This document shows, one piece after another, positions 10,701 to 17,681 of a stretch of 64,000 bases of DNA. The notes below the pieces were generated by a model that made no database searches, had not been told where the DNA came from, and was given only the letters and a program-made list of their open reading frames with translations. The stretch comes from Paenibacillus thalictri (GTDB taxonomy: Bacteria > Bacillota > Bacilli > Paenibacillales > NBRC-103111), in the NCBI RefSeq assembly GCF_004307995.1, contig NZ_SIRE01000007.1:309145-373144 (forward strand). Reading direction: 5' to 3'. The position numbers and the translations under genes were made by a program. Positions within the stretch are counted from its first letter, which is position 1. Each line of letters begins with the position of its first letter.

Positions 10701-10884
10701 TTTTCATTCGCATCCAGTATTCCGTAATGTCCGGGCTGAAAGCGGGGCTCAACGCACCTAGGTCTTGAGAAATGCTGATTAGATTGGCGTCGGAGTCGGC
10801 GGCTACGACGTGCGCATTCCATGGATACATCATGAAGCAGATAAAAGCAAATAAACAAGCTGCGGTAAATTTGGCCAGTCTCAC
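7762..10884 (-). CDS. Secreted cadherin-like beta-sandwich repeat protein with dockerin-like C-terminus
   Basis: This 1,040-residue protein starts at GTG (10884) with GGGGAGG six bases upstream. A signal peptide spans about residues 1-29 (basic start, hydrophobic core, cleavage near VVAADS). It is followed by eight repeats of about 90-110 residues of the cadherin-like beta-sandwich type (PF12733-like): each begins with L-x-L-x-V-S-x-G-x-L-x-x-x-F, has a Y-T-M or Y-S-L strand, and ends in R-T-Y-T-I-x-V-x-R. Repeats 4 to 7 are nearly identical in their first halves. The last 55 residues contain two Asp-rich calcium loops (DTDHNGIHINE and DLNGDGVFDRED), as in dockerin or EF-hand modules. There is no SLH domain or LPXTG motif, so the protein is either released or held by its dockerin-like end. 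Function unknown; a wall or glycan-binding role is inferred from the architecture. Confidence 0.85.
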   Translation of the reverse strand: MRLAKFTAACLFAFICFMMYPWNAHVVAADSDANLISISQDLGALSPAFSPDITEYWMRMKSSDPQFYTAGTLSNTGAILEYKMNSSNWTAIADYTSTGHLATNRGDNTFQFRVTATDGITVKTYTIHVYYPNISDADLLDLRSGNMTLSPAFQSSTTSYTASVPYATASVQLTATFSDGAANELKINNNNAVSGSPFGPVPLNVGANTISIFVKSNDQSSSRTYTVTVTRAAASTNANLSDLTLSGGPLSPVFIKNQTSYSLSDVGYAVDSLTVTPTTEDAAATVKVRVNGGSYESTGNGTASSSLPLQIGSNTIDVQVTAQNESATQTYTITVKRLKGDAALASLAVSPGSLNETFASGTLTYTMAAVGYNTDSLSITPVLSDPTGAFVTVQVNYGSITPVTSGHPISVQLPLGSNTIHVNVLAEDTSIIKNYTITVTRLNNDIALTSLAVSPGNLNETFASSTLYYTMAAVGYNTDSLEVTPVLSDPTGATVSLQVFHDWGNNNWQPGASVSGTSGSPISAQLPVGDNNIYVKVTAADPSISGYYVISVKRLSNDDALTSLAVSPGSFNETFASGTLSYTMPAVGYDTEWLTITPTLSDPTKAFVSVQGYHKGPNNDWQPGSSFPVTSGYPASIQLPVGDNMIHVKVLAEDSSVSRTYTIAVRRLNGDASLSSLTVSPGNLNETFASGRLSYTMASVSNTTYTLSVTPVLSDSNATSIRVQTNGGGYMPLSGGHANVQLAPGFNLIQIEVVAEDNTRSYTYTIVVDRQLSSENTLADLAVSSGTLVFSPLTQQYSLTVSRATYEISVRPTLAANNTEAFITVRINGGFYYYVANGANSPALSLLPGIINTVEVLVTAQNGSPRLYTIAVSQAGTPALQYLAIEGMQAKLMFSEPLLSSVTDVTYYSIYNITRGSALTVTQIVYTPGSPEVRLNMSGLLLPGDQLQFQLRADAVSTAIGGNDAMNLSFVFGTPLQQLQQRLAELDTDHNGIHINEIVAYLNSTYGRIDLNGDGVFDREDVAVILRQMSPVTAPSAGLN

Positions 10885-10914
10885 GATTTTCCTCCCCTAA
10901 TGATCAATACCCGG

Positions 10915-11196
10915 TCAGCGGGTATCCGCACCGCCGAATCGCTTGACGGATTTGGCTTTAGCGCGTTGTATCTCAATCTCCCTATTGCGCGGCTCCGCAT
11001 TGGTCATCAAGCCGTCCATCAATTTTCGCGCGGCTTCCGCCACTTCCGCAACGGCAAGCTGAAACGCTTCTTCGTTGGCCTTAGACGGCTTGACGAAACC
11101 TGAAATTTTCCTTACGAACTGAAGGGAAGCCGCCTGAATCTCGTCGTCGGTAGCCGGCGGGTCAAAATTAAACAACGGTTTGATGCTGCGGCACAT
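10915..11196 (-). CDS. DUF2277 family protein
   Basis: A 93-residue soluble protein starting MCRSIKPLFNFDPPATDDE. The start at 11196 is preferred over the longer frame to 11244 because AAAGGAGGAG sits five bases before it and because the family characteristically begins MCR.I..L.NF.PPAT. The segment ASLQFVRKISGFVKPSKANE is the conserved core of DUF2277. The biochemical role of the family is not established. The gene is oriented with the cadherin-like repeat gene, but a 30-bp gap with a separate strong RBS makes any functional link uncertain. Confidence 0.85.
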   Translation of the reverse strand: MCRSIKPLFNFDPPATDDEIQAASLQFVRKISGFVKPSKANEEAFQLAVAEVAEAARKLMDGLMTNAEPRNREIEIQRAKAKSVKRFGGADTR

Positions 11197-11733
11197 GAAA
11201 ACTCCTCCTTTTATCCGATTAAATAAGCTGCTGGCCTTGTACATAATAGAATATCACATCCATTCGCCGTATGGGAGGCAAAGTTCCACCGGGAAACCGC
11301 TCTGCAGCATAGAAAAAACACCGCCGCCTCAAGGTTCATGTACACGTGCTCTATTGCTTCATGCGGCGCGTTACAGGTGGTGAAGGAGCGCCCTAATTTG
11401 CGGAAATATGCGAATCCGGGGGAAGACGTGGTTACATTTGCTGCGGTTTCCGAGTTGTGCGACAAACTTCATTACTATCTGGCTCATATTGAACAAAGAG
11501 AGTTATTGCGGCAAAAGCGCTTTGGGGCAGCTTGTACACGTAGGCGTAATTTTTCGCATATTAGCGCCTTATTTTAACGGTCCGGACATTTCTGTACAAA
11601 AATTTAGCGTAAAAACGAAAACTGTCTGTATGCTTTACATATCATTTTATGTAAGATGGACATAGAAAGCGTTTGCGCACCTTGGTTTTAACTTCTGCTT
11701 CCGTAAACAACACGTATGGGAGGAATGGAACCT
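11197..11733. other. Intergenic region upstream of glcEFD: no convincing gene
   Basis: Short frames here lack ribosome binding sites and family features. The right end carries TTACAT (11635-11640) and ATGTAA (11649-11654), an inverted repeat around a possible -10 (TAAGAT, 11652-11657), and a cre-like site annotated separately. Nothing else is recognised. Confidence 0.5.
11663..11677 (+). promoter_or_regulatory. cre-like site (putative CcpA box) upstream of glcE
   Basis: TAGAAAGCGTTTGCG matches the Gram-positive catabolite-responsive element WTGNAANCGNWNNCW at 13 of 15 positions, with an intact AAAGCGTTT core. It lies about 57 bp upstream of the glcE start. CcpA repression of the glycolate operon is inferred; the match alone is not proof. 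Confidence 0.4.
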
Positions 11734-13089
11734 ATGGACAGCACGGAGACCGTAAGTCTGACTCAGGAAGCGATAGCCCGGCTTCGGGAGATCGCTCCGC
11801 ATGTAATCGAAGCAACATCCGCCGCATCCCCCTCCCCTTATATGATCGGGGCATCGCTAACGGCAACCCCCGAAGACGAGGGACAAGTATCGCAAATTTT
11901 GAAATGGGCCGGCTCTTCCGGCTGCTTGACCGTGCCCCGGGGCGGAGGCACCAAAGACGCCTTGGGAAACGTAACGAAGCCAGCCGATCTAATTTTATCA
12001 ATGAAAAAAATGTCCGGCATCCTTCAGCATTCAGCCGGGGATTTAATGGTGACCGCTCTGCCGGGCACAACGCTGGATGAACTCCAGCACGCGCTGCGCA
12101 GCGAAGGACAGTTTTTGCCATTGGATCCGGGCCACGGCCGGAATTCTACGCTTGGAGGCATCGTGGCGTCGGCAGCGTCCGGCCCCAAACGTGCGCTGTA
12201 TGGTACGGTCAGAGACCATCTGATTGCTACACGTGTGGTGATGACAGACGGGACGGTCATCCGCACCGGGGCCAAAGTGGTCAAAAATGTCGCCGGCTAC
12301 GATATGAACAAGCTGTTTGCCGGTTCGATGGGCACACTTGGCGTGCTTACCGAGCTAACGTTCAAAATTCGCCCGCTGCCGCCCGATTGCGGCATGCTCG
12401 TATTGCAGTCCGATCATGCTGCGCATTGGAGGCAGCTGCAGGAAGCGCTGCTTGATTCGCCGCTTGAGCCTTGTGCGGCCGAGCTAGTCAGTCCCTCGCT
12501 GGCGGCGGAAATGTTCGGATCGCCCGTTCCGGCGTTTATGATTTTATTTGAGGATGTCGCTCCATCCGTTCAATACCAGCTTGGGGTTGTTCGTTCGCTG
12601 GCCGCCGAAATCGGGTTCAAAGCTGTGAATGAATTCCGCAGACGCGAGCAAACGGAACCCATGATCGACCGGTTGCGCAATATCGTGCCGGATGCGGCAA
12701 GCGTGCCCGCAGACAGGCTGGCCGTCTCCGTTAAACTGATGACGGCGCCAATAGATGTGCCTGCAGTTTGGGAGCAGGTGAGCAGTTCAGCCGAGTCGCT
12801 GGGACTCAAGCCCGAGTTCAGTGGCGGCGTTGTGACAGGAGTCAGTTACGTCACCGTGCGTTCGGAATGGGAGCGCCTGGACGAGGTAACCGGCTGGCTC
12901 CATAAGTTGAGGGCGGAGATGGAGCGCTTGCAAGGAGCGGCCGTCATCATGCTGGCGCCCCAGCGGGTAAGGTCCGCCGCTTCTGTATGGGGGGCGGCCG
13001 GAGGCAGCTTGAAGCTGATGGAAGGCATCAAACGGCAAATGGATCCGGCCGGCATTTTAAACTGCGGCCGTTTTGCGGGAGGTATCTGA
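11734..13089 (+). CDS. glcE: Glycolate oxidase FAD-binding subunit GlcE-like
   Basis: A 451-residue protein of the PCMH-type FAD-binding family. The ATG at 11734 is chosen because GGGAGG lies ten bases upstream; the earlier in-frame ATGs at 11716 and 11725 overlap that box. FAD-binding landmarks include TVPRGGGTKDALGN near the N-terminus, GHGRNSTLGGIVASAASGP and KVVKNVAGYDMNKLF in the middle, and the C-terminal GILNCGRFAGGI. In the glycolate oxidase complex GlcD and GlcE are flavoprotein subunits that oxidise glycolate to glyoxylate and pass electrons to GlcF. The gene ends just before glcF, which has its own RBS in the overlap region. At 451 residues it is longer than E. coli GlcE (about 350), so an alternative 2-hydroxy acid substrate is possible. 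Confidence 0.83.
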   Translation: MDSTETVSLTQEAIARLREIAPHVIEATSAASPSPYMIGASLTATPEDEGQVSQILKWAGSSGCLTVPRGGGTKDALGNVTKPADLILSMKKMSGILQHSAGDLMVTALPGTTLDELQHALRSEGQFLPLDPGHGRNSTLGGIVASAASGPKRALYGTVRDHLIATRVVMTDGTVIRTGAKVVKNVAGYDMNKLFAGSMGTLGVLTELTFKIRPLPPDCGMLVLQSDHAAHWRQLQEALLDSPLEPCAAELVSPSLAAEMFGSPVPAFMILFEDVAPSVQYQLGVVRSLAAEIGFKAVNEFRRREQTEPMIDRLRNIVPDAASVPADRLAVSVKLMTAPIDVPAVWEQVSSSAESLGLKPEFSGGVVTGVSYVTVRSEWERLDEVTGWLHKLRAEMERLQGAAVIMLAPQRVRSAASVWGAAGGSLKLMEGIKRQMDPAGILNCGRFAGGI

Positions 13090-13091
13090 CC

Positions 13092-14474
13092 ATGTCGAAC
13101 CCGGTAAATATGCGGCAGGCGGCGGCTTGCGCCGACGTTTCGCTGTTGAAGTCCAACTATAAATTCGAAGATGCTCCGGACGAAGCGAAGTTTTCTCAAT
13201 GCGTGCACTGTGGCATGTGCCTCGAAGCGTGCCCCACCTACCAGCAGATGGGACTAGAGCCGCATTCTCCGCGCGGCAGGGTGTATTTAATCAAGTCCGT
13301 GGCTGAAGGTAAAATGGCTTTAAACGATTTTTTTGCCGATCCCGTGAATACGTGCCTGGATTGCCGGGCTTGTGAAACAGCCTGCCCTTCCGGCGTGCAG
13401 GTAGGCGCGCTGATTGAGGAGGCGCGCGGACAGCTGTTTAAAGCAGACCCGCCTTCGGGCGTGCCGGGTTTGGTGCAGGATATTTTTTTGCACAAGCTGT
13501 TCCCGTATCCGAAGAGACTTCAGCGTATGCATACGCTGCTTAAGGTTTATCAAAAATCGGGCCTGCAGTCGCTTGTCAGAAAAACAAAGCTGCTGAAGGT
13601 GCTTCCGGTTCATCTGCAGGAAATGGAAAGGGCTTTGCCGGCCGTCACGGCTTCGCCGGTGCTGCACCGTCTGCCCGAAGTGCTGCCGGCGTTCGGCGTG
13701 CGCCGCGCTCGTGTCGCGGTGCTGACGGGCTGCGTGATGGATGTAATGTTCAGCGATATTAACGAAGCTACGGTCAACGTGCTGCGTCAGAACGGCTGTG
13801 AAGTATGGCTGCCGCAGGGGCAGAGCTGCTGCGGCGCTTTGCATGTGCACGCGGGAGACCGGGATACGGCGAAGTCGCTGGCCCGCCGCAATATCGACGC
13901 TTTTTTGTCGGAGCAGATCGATGCCGTCATTATCAATGCGGCAGGCTGCGGCTCGACGCTGAAGGAATATGAGGAATTGCTGAAATATGATGAGGCGTAC
14001 CATGGGAAAGCGGGGGAATTTGTCAATAAGGTGAAGGATGTCTCTGAATTTCTCGATAAGCTGGGTTTGATTCCGCCGCTTGGGGCAGTGGATTTGACGG
14101 TCACCTACCATGATGCATGTCATCTCGCTCATGCCCAAAAGGTGCGCACCGCTCCGCGGAAGCTGCTTGAGGCAATCCCGGGTTTGCGGCTTGTGCCGCT
14201 GCCGGATGCCGACCGCTGCTGCGGGAGCGCGGGCATCTACAACCTCACTCATCCCGATATGGCCGGGCAGCTGCTGGAGCGTAAAATGAACGATATTCCC
14301 GCAGGCTGCGATGCGGTGGCGATGGGCAATCCGGGCTGCATGATGCAGTTTCAGGTCGGCGTCGTACGGCAGAACCGTTCGGAAAGCATCGTGCATACCA
14401 TACAGCTGCTGGACTGGTCGTACCGGGGGCTGAATCCGCTGGCGGCGGCGTCGGAGGGAGGGAACAAGGCATGA
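13092..14474 (+). CDS. glcF: Glycolate oxidase iron-sulfur subunit GlcF
   Basis: A 460-residue protein with two ferredoxin-type [4Fe-4S] motifs, C37-x2-C40-x2-C43-x3-C47-P and C88-x2-C91-x2-C94-x3-C98-P, followed by two CCG domains (SCCGALHVHAGD and RCCGSAGIYNLTHPDMA). This is the standard GlcF plan. The start at 13092 has GGGAGG nine bases upstream within the glcE end; the frame is open farther upstream but without support. It transfers electrons from the GlcD/GlcE flavins toward the membrane quinone pool. Its TGA overlaps the glcD start as ATGA, indicating translational coupling. Confidence 0.9.
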   Translation: MSNPVNMRQAAACADVSLLKSNYKFEDAPDEAKFSQCVHCGMCLEACPTYQQMGLEPHSPRGRVYLIKSVAEGKMALNDFFADPVNTCLDCRACETACPSGVQVGALIEEARGQLFKADPPSGVPGLVQDIFLHKLFPYPKRLQRMHTLLKVYQKSGLQSLVRKTKLLKVLPVHLQEMERALPAVTASPVLHRLPEVLPAFGVRRARVAVLTGCVMDVMFSDINEATVNVLRQNGCEVWLPQGQSCCGALHVHAGDRDTAKSLARRNIDAFLSEQIDAVIINAAGCGSTLKEYEELLKYDEAYHGKAGEFVNKVKDVSEFLDKLGLIPPLGAVDLTVTYHDACHLAHAQKVRTAPRKLLEAIPGLRLVPLPDADRCCGSAGIYNLTHPDMAGQLLERKMNDIPAGCDAVAMGNPGCMMQFQVGVVRQNRSESIVHTIQLLDWSYRGLNPLAAASEGGNKA

Positions 14475-15919
14475 ACGAGCAGGAACGTGCGGCGTTGATT
14501 TCGGCGATGACGGAGCTGCTTGGTGCAAGAGCGGTTTTGCACCGGTATGAAGATCTGCTTGCCTACGAATGCGACGGGTACACCATTCACAAGGGAATCC
14601 CCGGTGCGGTGCTGTTCCCGGCCAATACGGAGCAGGTGGCTGCCGCGGTCGGCTATATGCATCGTCACCGCATTCCGTTTATTCCACGGGGAGCGGGCAC
14701 CGGTCTGAGCGGCGGGGCGACGGCGCTAAACGGAGAAGTTGTCATCAGCCTGGTGCGTATGAACAAGCTGCTGCATGTCGATTATTTGAACCGCAAGGCG
14801 GTCGTTCAGCCGGGATATATTAACCTGAAGTTGTCCAACTCGATTTCGAGCAAAGGTTATTATTACGCGCCGGATCCTTCGAGCCAGGCGGCCTGCACGA
14901 TCGGCGGCAACGTCGGGGAAAATGCCGGAGGCGCGCATTGTCTAAAATACGGCGTGACGACCAACCACGTGCTTGGGTTGGAAATGGTGCTGCCAACCGG
15001 CGAGACGGTGCGCATCGGCGGCGTGCCGGACGCGCCCGGCTACGATCTGCTTGGCATTTTAACCGGCTCGGAAGGCACGATGGGCATCGTTACGGAAATT
15101 ACGGTCCGGATCTTAAAGAAACCGCAAGCGGTCAAGACGGTGCTGGCGCTTTACGACGATGTGAACGACGCCAGTCTGGCCGTGTCCGATATTATCGCGG
15201 CGGGCATTGTGCCCGCGGCGCTGGAAATGATGGACCGCACCGCGATCGAGGGTGTTGAATCGGGCAATTACCCGGTCGGTTATCCGCGCGATTTGGGGGC
15301 CGTATTGATCGTTGAGGTGGACGGCATCGAAGCGGGACTGCAGCACCAGATCGATCAGGTGCTGGAAGTATGCCGCAAGCACAATGTCAGAGAGGTGCGT
15401 CAGTCGGTCAGTGCGGACGAGCGGGCGCGTTGGTGGGCCAACCGCAAAACCGCGTTTGGCGCGATGGGCACGATCTCGCCCGACTATCTTGTGCAAGACG
15501 GCGTCATTCCGCGCAGCACGCTGCCTGAGGTGCTGAACAAGGTGAGCGAAATCAGCCGCAAATACGGGCTGCGCATCGCTAACGTGTTTCACGCCGGAGA
15601 CGGCAACTTGCATCCGCTGATCCTTTTTGATTCCCGTGTGCCCGGCCAGAAGGAGGACGCCGTGAAAGCCGGCTCCGAGGTGCTTAAGGCATGCGCCGAC
15701 GCAGGCGGCTCGATTACTGGGGAGCATGGCGTCGGTATCGAGAAAAAAGAGGATATGCGGTTTATTTTGAACGATGAGGAAATCTCGCTGCAGCTGCGGC
15801 TGCGCGATGTGTTTAACGCCGACAATTTGTGCAACCCGGACAAAGTGTTTCCCCAGCCCGCCCGCTGCGTCGAGGTCAAGCGGTTTGTGGCCGCGTCTAA
15901 GGAGCCGGCGGCGGAATAA
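14471..15919 (+). CDS. glcD: Glycolate oxidase FAD-linked subunit GlcD
   Basis: A 482-residue FAD-linked oxidase (FAD_binding_4 plus FAD-oxidase C domain). Seen: IPRGAGTGLSGGA, CTIGGNVGENAGGAHCLKYG, the GSEGTMGIVTEIT motif, and the C-terminal catalytic region NVFHAGDGNLHPLI with ITGEHGVGIEKK. The length fits GlcD (about 480-500). It starts inside the glcF stop (ATGA), so the three genes form one operon. The order E-F-D differs from the D-E-F order of E. coli. The expected reaction is glycolate (or D-lactate or a related 2-hydroxy acid) to the 2-oxo acid on the inner face of the membrane. Confidence 0.9.
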   Translation: MNEQERAALISAMTELLGARAVLHRYEDLLAYECDGYTIHKGIPGAVLFPANTEQVAAAVGYMHRHRIPFIPRGAGTGLSGGATALNGEVVISLVRMNKLLHVDYLNRKAVVQPGYINLKLSNSISSKGYYYAPDPSSQAACTIGGNVGENAGGAHCLKYGVTTNHVLGLEMVLPTGETVRIGGVPDAPGYDLLGILTGSEGTMGIVTEITVRILKKPQAVKTVLALYDDVNDASLAVSDIIAAGIVPAALEMMDRTAIEGVESGNYPVGYPRDLGAVLIVEVDGIEAGLQHQIDQVLEVCRKHNVREVRQSVSADERARWWANRKTAFGAMGTISPDYLVQDGVIPRSTLPEVLNKVSEISRKYGLRIANVFHAGDGNLHPLILFDSRVPGQKEDAVKAGSEVLKACADAGGSITGEHGVGIEKKEDMRFILNDEEISLQLRLRDVFNADNLCNPDKVFPQPARCVEVKRFVAASKEPAAE

Positions 15920-15952
15920 ATGGGGGAGCGCCAGCAAGCCGCAAGCAGCGAG

Positions 15953-15984
15953 TCAAATGGCCGGGGCAGGCACAGGCCATTTGA
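15953..15984 (+). terminator. Hairpin just after glcD
   Basis: A perfect 10-bp inverted repeat (TCAAATGGCC, 15953-15962, with its complement 15975-15984) starts 33 bp after the glcD stop. There is no T-run after it, so it may be a weak terminator or an mRNA 3'-end stabiliser. Confidence 0.4.
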
Positions 15985-16052
15985 CGGCCGATTCGCGGGA
16001 GTCGGGAACAGCCGCTGCAATGCAGTTGCGAGGCGAGCGGGCGGTGACTGTC

Positions 16053-16127
16053 GGCATGTGCCAGGCATGTGCCCCATGCGCCCCATGCACCCTATGCACC
16101 CATGCGCTCCATGCGCCCTATGCGCCG
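16053..16127. repeat. Low-complexity CCATGC microsatellite-like tract
   Basis: About 75 bp of imperfect 9- to 10-bp iterations of the type CCATGCGCC / CCATGCACC / CCTATGCGCC. One reading frame across it gives an MRP-MHP-MHP-CAP-type peptide, but without a recognised protein family. It directly abuts the left boundary of the dispersed element relic at 16129. Confidence 0.6.
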
Positions 16128-16128
16128 G

Positions 16129-16549
16129 GTTAGCGATAAATGGCGGGTATGCGGATCGGGTATTGGCCGTATTAGCGCAATAGTATCGGGATTATGGCGT
16201 AAAGCTGAGTAAACCGGAACCATAACATGCTTGAACGCAGCAAATGAAGCGATTTCGATGCAACTTGATAAAAGTTGATCTTTGGCTGGCTGTATCTGAC
16301 GGGTGTCCTCGTCTCTATGCTAGCCTGCGACTAGAATTATGCATGCGAACATCGCACTCCAAGGCTTACGGACAGGAGCGCCTCTATTTGGCAAAAAAAT
16401 CGAGGTTATCATTTTTAACGGACAGGAGCGCTGTTATTTGCCCAAAAAATTCGGGGAAACCGCGATGGAAGGCGGAATAAGAGCGCTGGTGTCCGTTGCG
16501 TTTAGCAAACCTCAGATTTGCTTTACATAGCTGCGCCCATGTCCGTAAG
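16129..16549 (-). repeat. Truncated copy (A) of the dispersed 185-bp-core element, inverted
   Basis: The complementary strand aligns over its length with the right half of the elements at 31211-31925 and 39392-40015: shared blocks include the AACCATAACATGCTTGAA segment and the full 185-bp core at 16365-16549. The core runs from CTTACGGACA to TGTCCGTAAG. The terminal inverted repeat (CAATGTTGTCAG) and the whole left arm are missing, so this looks like a decayed copy. Short frames in it are by-products. Confidence 0.75.
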
Positions 16550-16692
16550 AGGAGGGGGGCGGATTGGGTTCCGAATCGAAGAATGTGTCAGGAAAGAGTT
16601 TTTAGCGGAAAGCTGACCGAAAGGATGAGGTGGATTGGAACCCCGCCCCATCTCCATTCAACGCACTACAGCAACTCTGTGCACCAACAAAG

Positions 16693-16735
16693 CACCGTCC
16701 TGCGATTGTTAACCGGACGGTGTTTCTTTTTTTCG
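16693..16735 (+). terminator. Strong rho-independent terminator with no obvious gene upstream
   Basis: A perfect 8-bp stem (CACCGTCC 16693-16700, GGACGGTG 16715-16722) with a 14-nt loop is followed by TTTCTTTTTTT. The nearest protein gene upstream (glcD) ends 770 bp away beyond repeats. The intervening 16560-16690 shows no coding frame with an RBS, so the terminator may end a small RNA. Confidence 0.7.
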
Positions 16736-16853
16736 GCGGCTTTTCAATCGATTCAAGGCAATATGCGTTCATGGTAAACTGGTAGCAAATACCGTTTGAC
16801 GGCAGCCCGCATGGAGCTTGTCAACATGAGGCGGGAGGTTTATCAACGTTCGG

Positions 16854-16991
16854 GTGGACGGCCTGCTGGGCGGCGTGTCGCAGACAAATCAGAGCGGAGA
16901 AGAGATCCAGCGCAGCGGCTACCGCGTGTTGTTTCAGATGGGCATGGGGTTGATGGCCCAGCTTGGCGCGGCGCTCGGGAAATTCCGCTAA
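16854..16991 (+). CDS. Doubtful 45-residue ORF or gene remnant
   Basis: A GTG-initiated frame encodes a Gly- and Gln-rich peptide ending MGMGLMAQLGAALGKFR. A GGGAGG box exists upstream but is 15 bases away, too far for normal use; no better start is available because a stop lies just before. No family is recognised. It could be the 3' end of a lost gene. Low confidence that it is expressed. Confidence 0.2.
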   Translation: MDGLLGGVSQTNQSGEEIQRSGYRVLFQMGMGLMAQLGAALGKFR

Positions 16992-17067
16992 ACGGCTGTT
17001 GTTCATCCGTGAAAATGAACTGCGTGTACAATTGGCGAAGAGATCCGTAAGGGAATGCGCCAGCCCC

Positions 17068-17204
17068 ACGGACAAAAACTTCCGTCATAGCGAAGCGCAT
17101 TTTCCGTCATACCTGAAAATCGGGCCATTCATGAGGCAGGAAAGAAGGTTTTGTATGTCCGAAGCAACTTTATTTCCTTCCGGCGGAAAAGATTTTCTTT
17201 TTCC
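17068..17204 (+). repeat. Second dispersed repeat family, copy 1
   Basis: About 137 bp that is clearly similar to 30959-31097: both contain an ACGGA...TCCGT mini-hairpin, TAGCGAAGCGCA, GGAAAGAA-GTTTTGTATGTCCGAAGCAA and a TTTCCTTCCG end. Neither copy encodes a recognisable protein. Origin and function are unknown. Confidence 0.65.
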
Positions 17205-17233
17205 ATTTCTGATTTGGTTCAAGTAAATAAAGA

Positions 17234-17302
17234 CCTAGCGTTAATTTGCACTACCCCCCATTTTCTAACTTTGGGGTCACGCAAATTCACCGCTAGGTTT
17301 TT
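17234..17302 (+). terminator. Long hairpin with T-run (terminator-like)
   Basis: CCTAGCG and AATTTGC (17234-17240, 17243-17249) pair with GCAAATT (17281-17287) and CGCTAGG (17291-17297), followed by TTTTT. CCCC/GGGG inside the loop can extend the stem. It stands between the non-coding repeats and the tandem array before the kinase gene; no gene upstream is evident. Confidence 0.5.
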
Positions 17303-17380
17303 CATATTGAGCGAACGGCCGTCCCCTGTTACATTATAAGTACTGCAAGCAATCGGCGCGGAGCTGAGCGTAGTCCTACG

Positions 17381-17575
17381 CGCCGGGGTTCGACCGCTGC
17401 CATGCGGCAATAATAGCAACGATGGGGAGCTGGCCGTTGCCTGCGCGCCGGGGTTCGACCGCTGCTATGCGGCAATAATAGCAACGATGGGGAGCTGGCC
17501 GTTGCCTGCGCACCGGGGTTCGACCGCTCGTCATGTGGCAATAATGGCAACAATGGCGCGATGAGCGTTTCCCGG
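17381..17575. repeat. Three tandem copies of a 65-bp unit
   Basis: The segment starting CGCCGGGGTTCGACCGCTG recurs at 17381, 17446 and 17511, exactly 65 bp apart. The first two units differ at only a few bases; the third is more diverged, and a degenerate partial unit precedes 17381. It ends about 100 bp before the histidine kinase start, so it could lie in that gene's leader. No coding potential is seen. Confidence 0.8.
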
Positions 17576-17681
17576 CGTGCCGGGTTCGAACGCCGCTTTG
17601 CGTCACTGGGACACTTGTGCGTGGGCGCGAGCGTAGAAGCTTAAGCCGTACACAGCCGTACACATAACGGGGGTATCGCGT

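Noticed and set aside
11211..11465. 84-residue minus-strand frame upstream of glcE
   Set aside because: No Shine-Dalgarno and no recognisable family or secondary-structure pattern.
13320..14528. 402-residue minus-strand frame opposite glcF
   Set aside because: Antisense shadow of clear GlcF coding; composition (His/Arg-rich) is typical of shadow frames.
15920..16183. 87-residue plus-strand frame after glcD
   Set aside because: Its Met/His/Pro/Cys-rich end is produced by the CCATGC microsatellite, and it runs into the element relic; no supported RBS.
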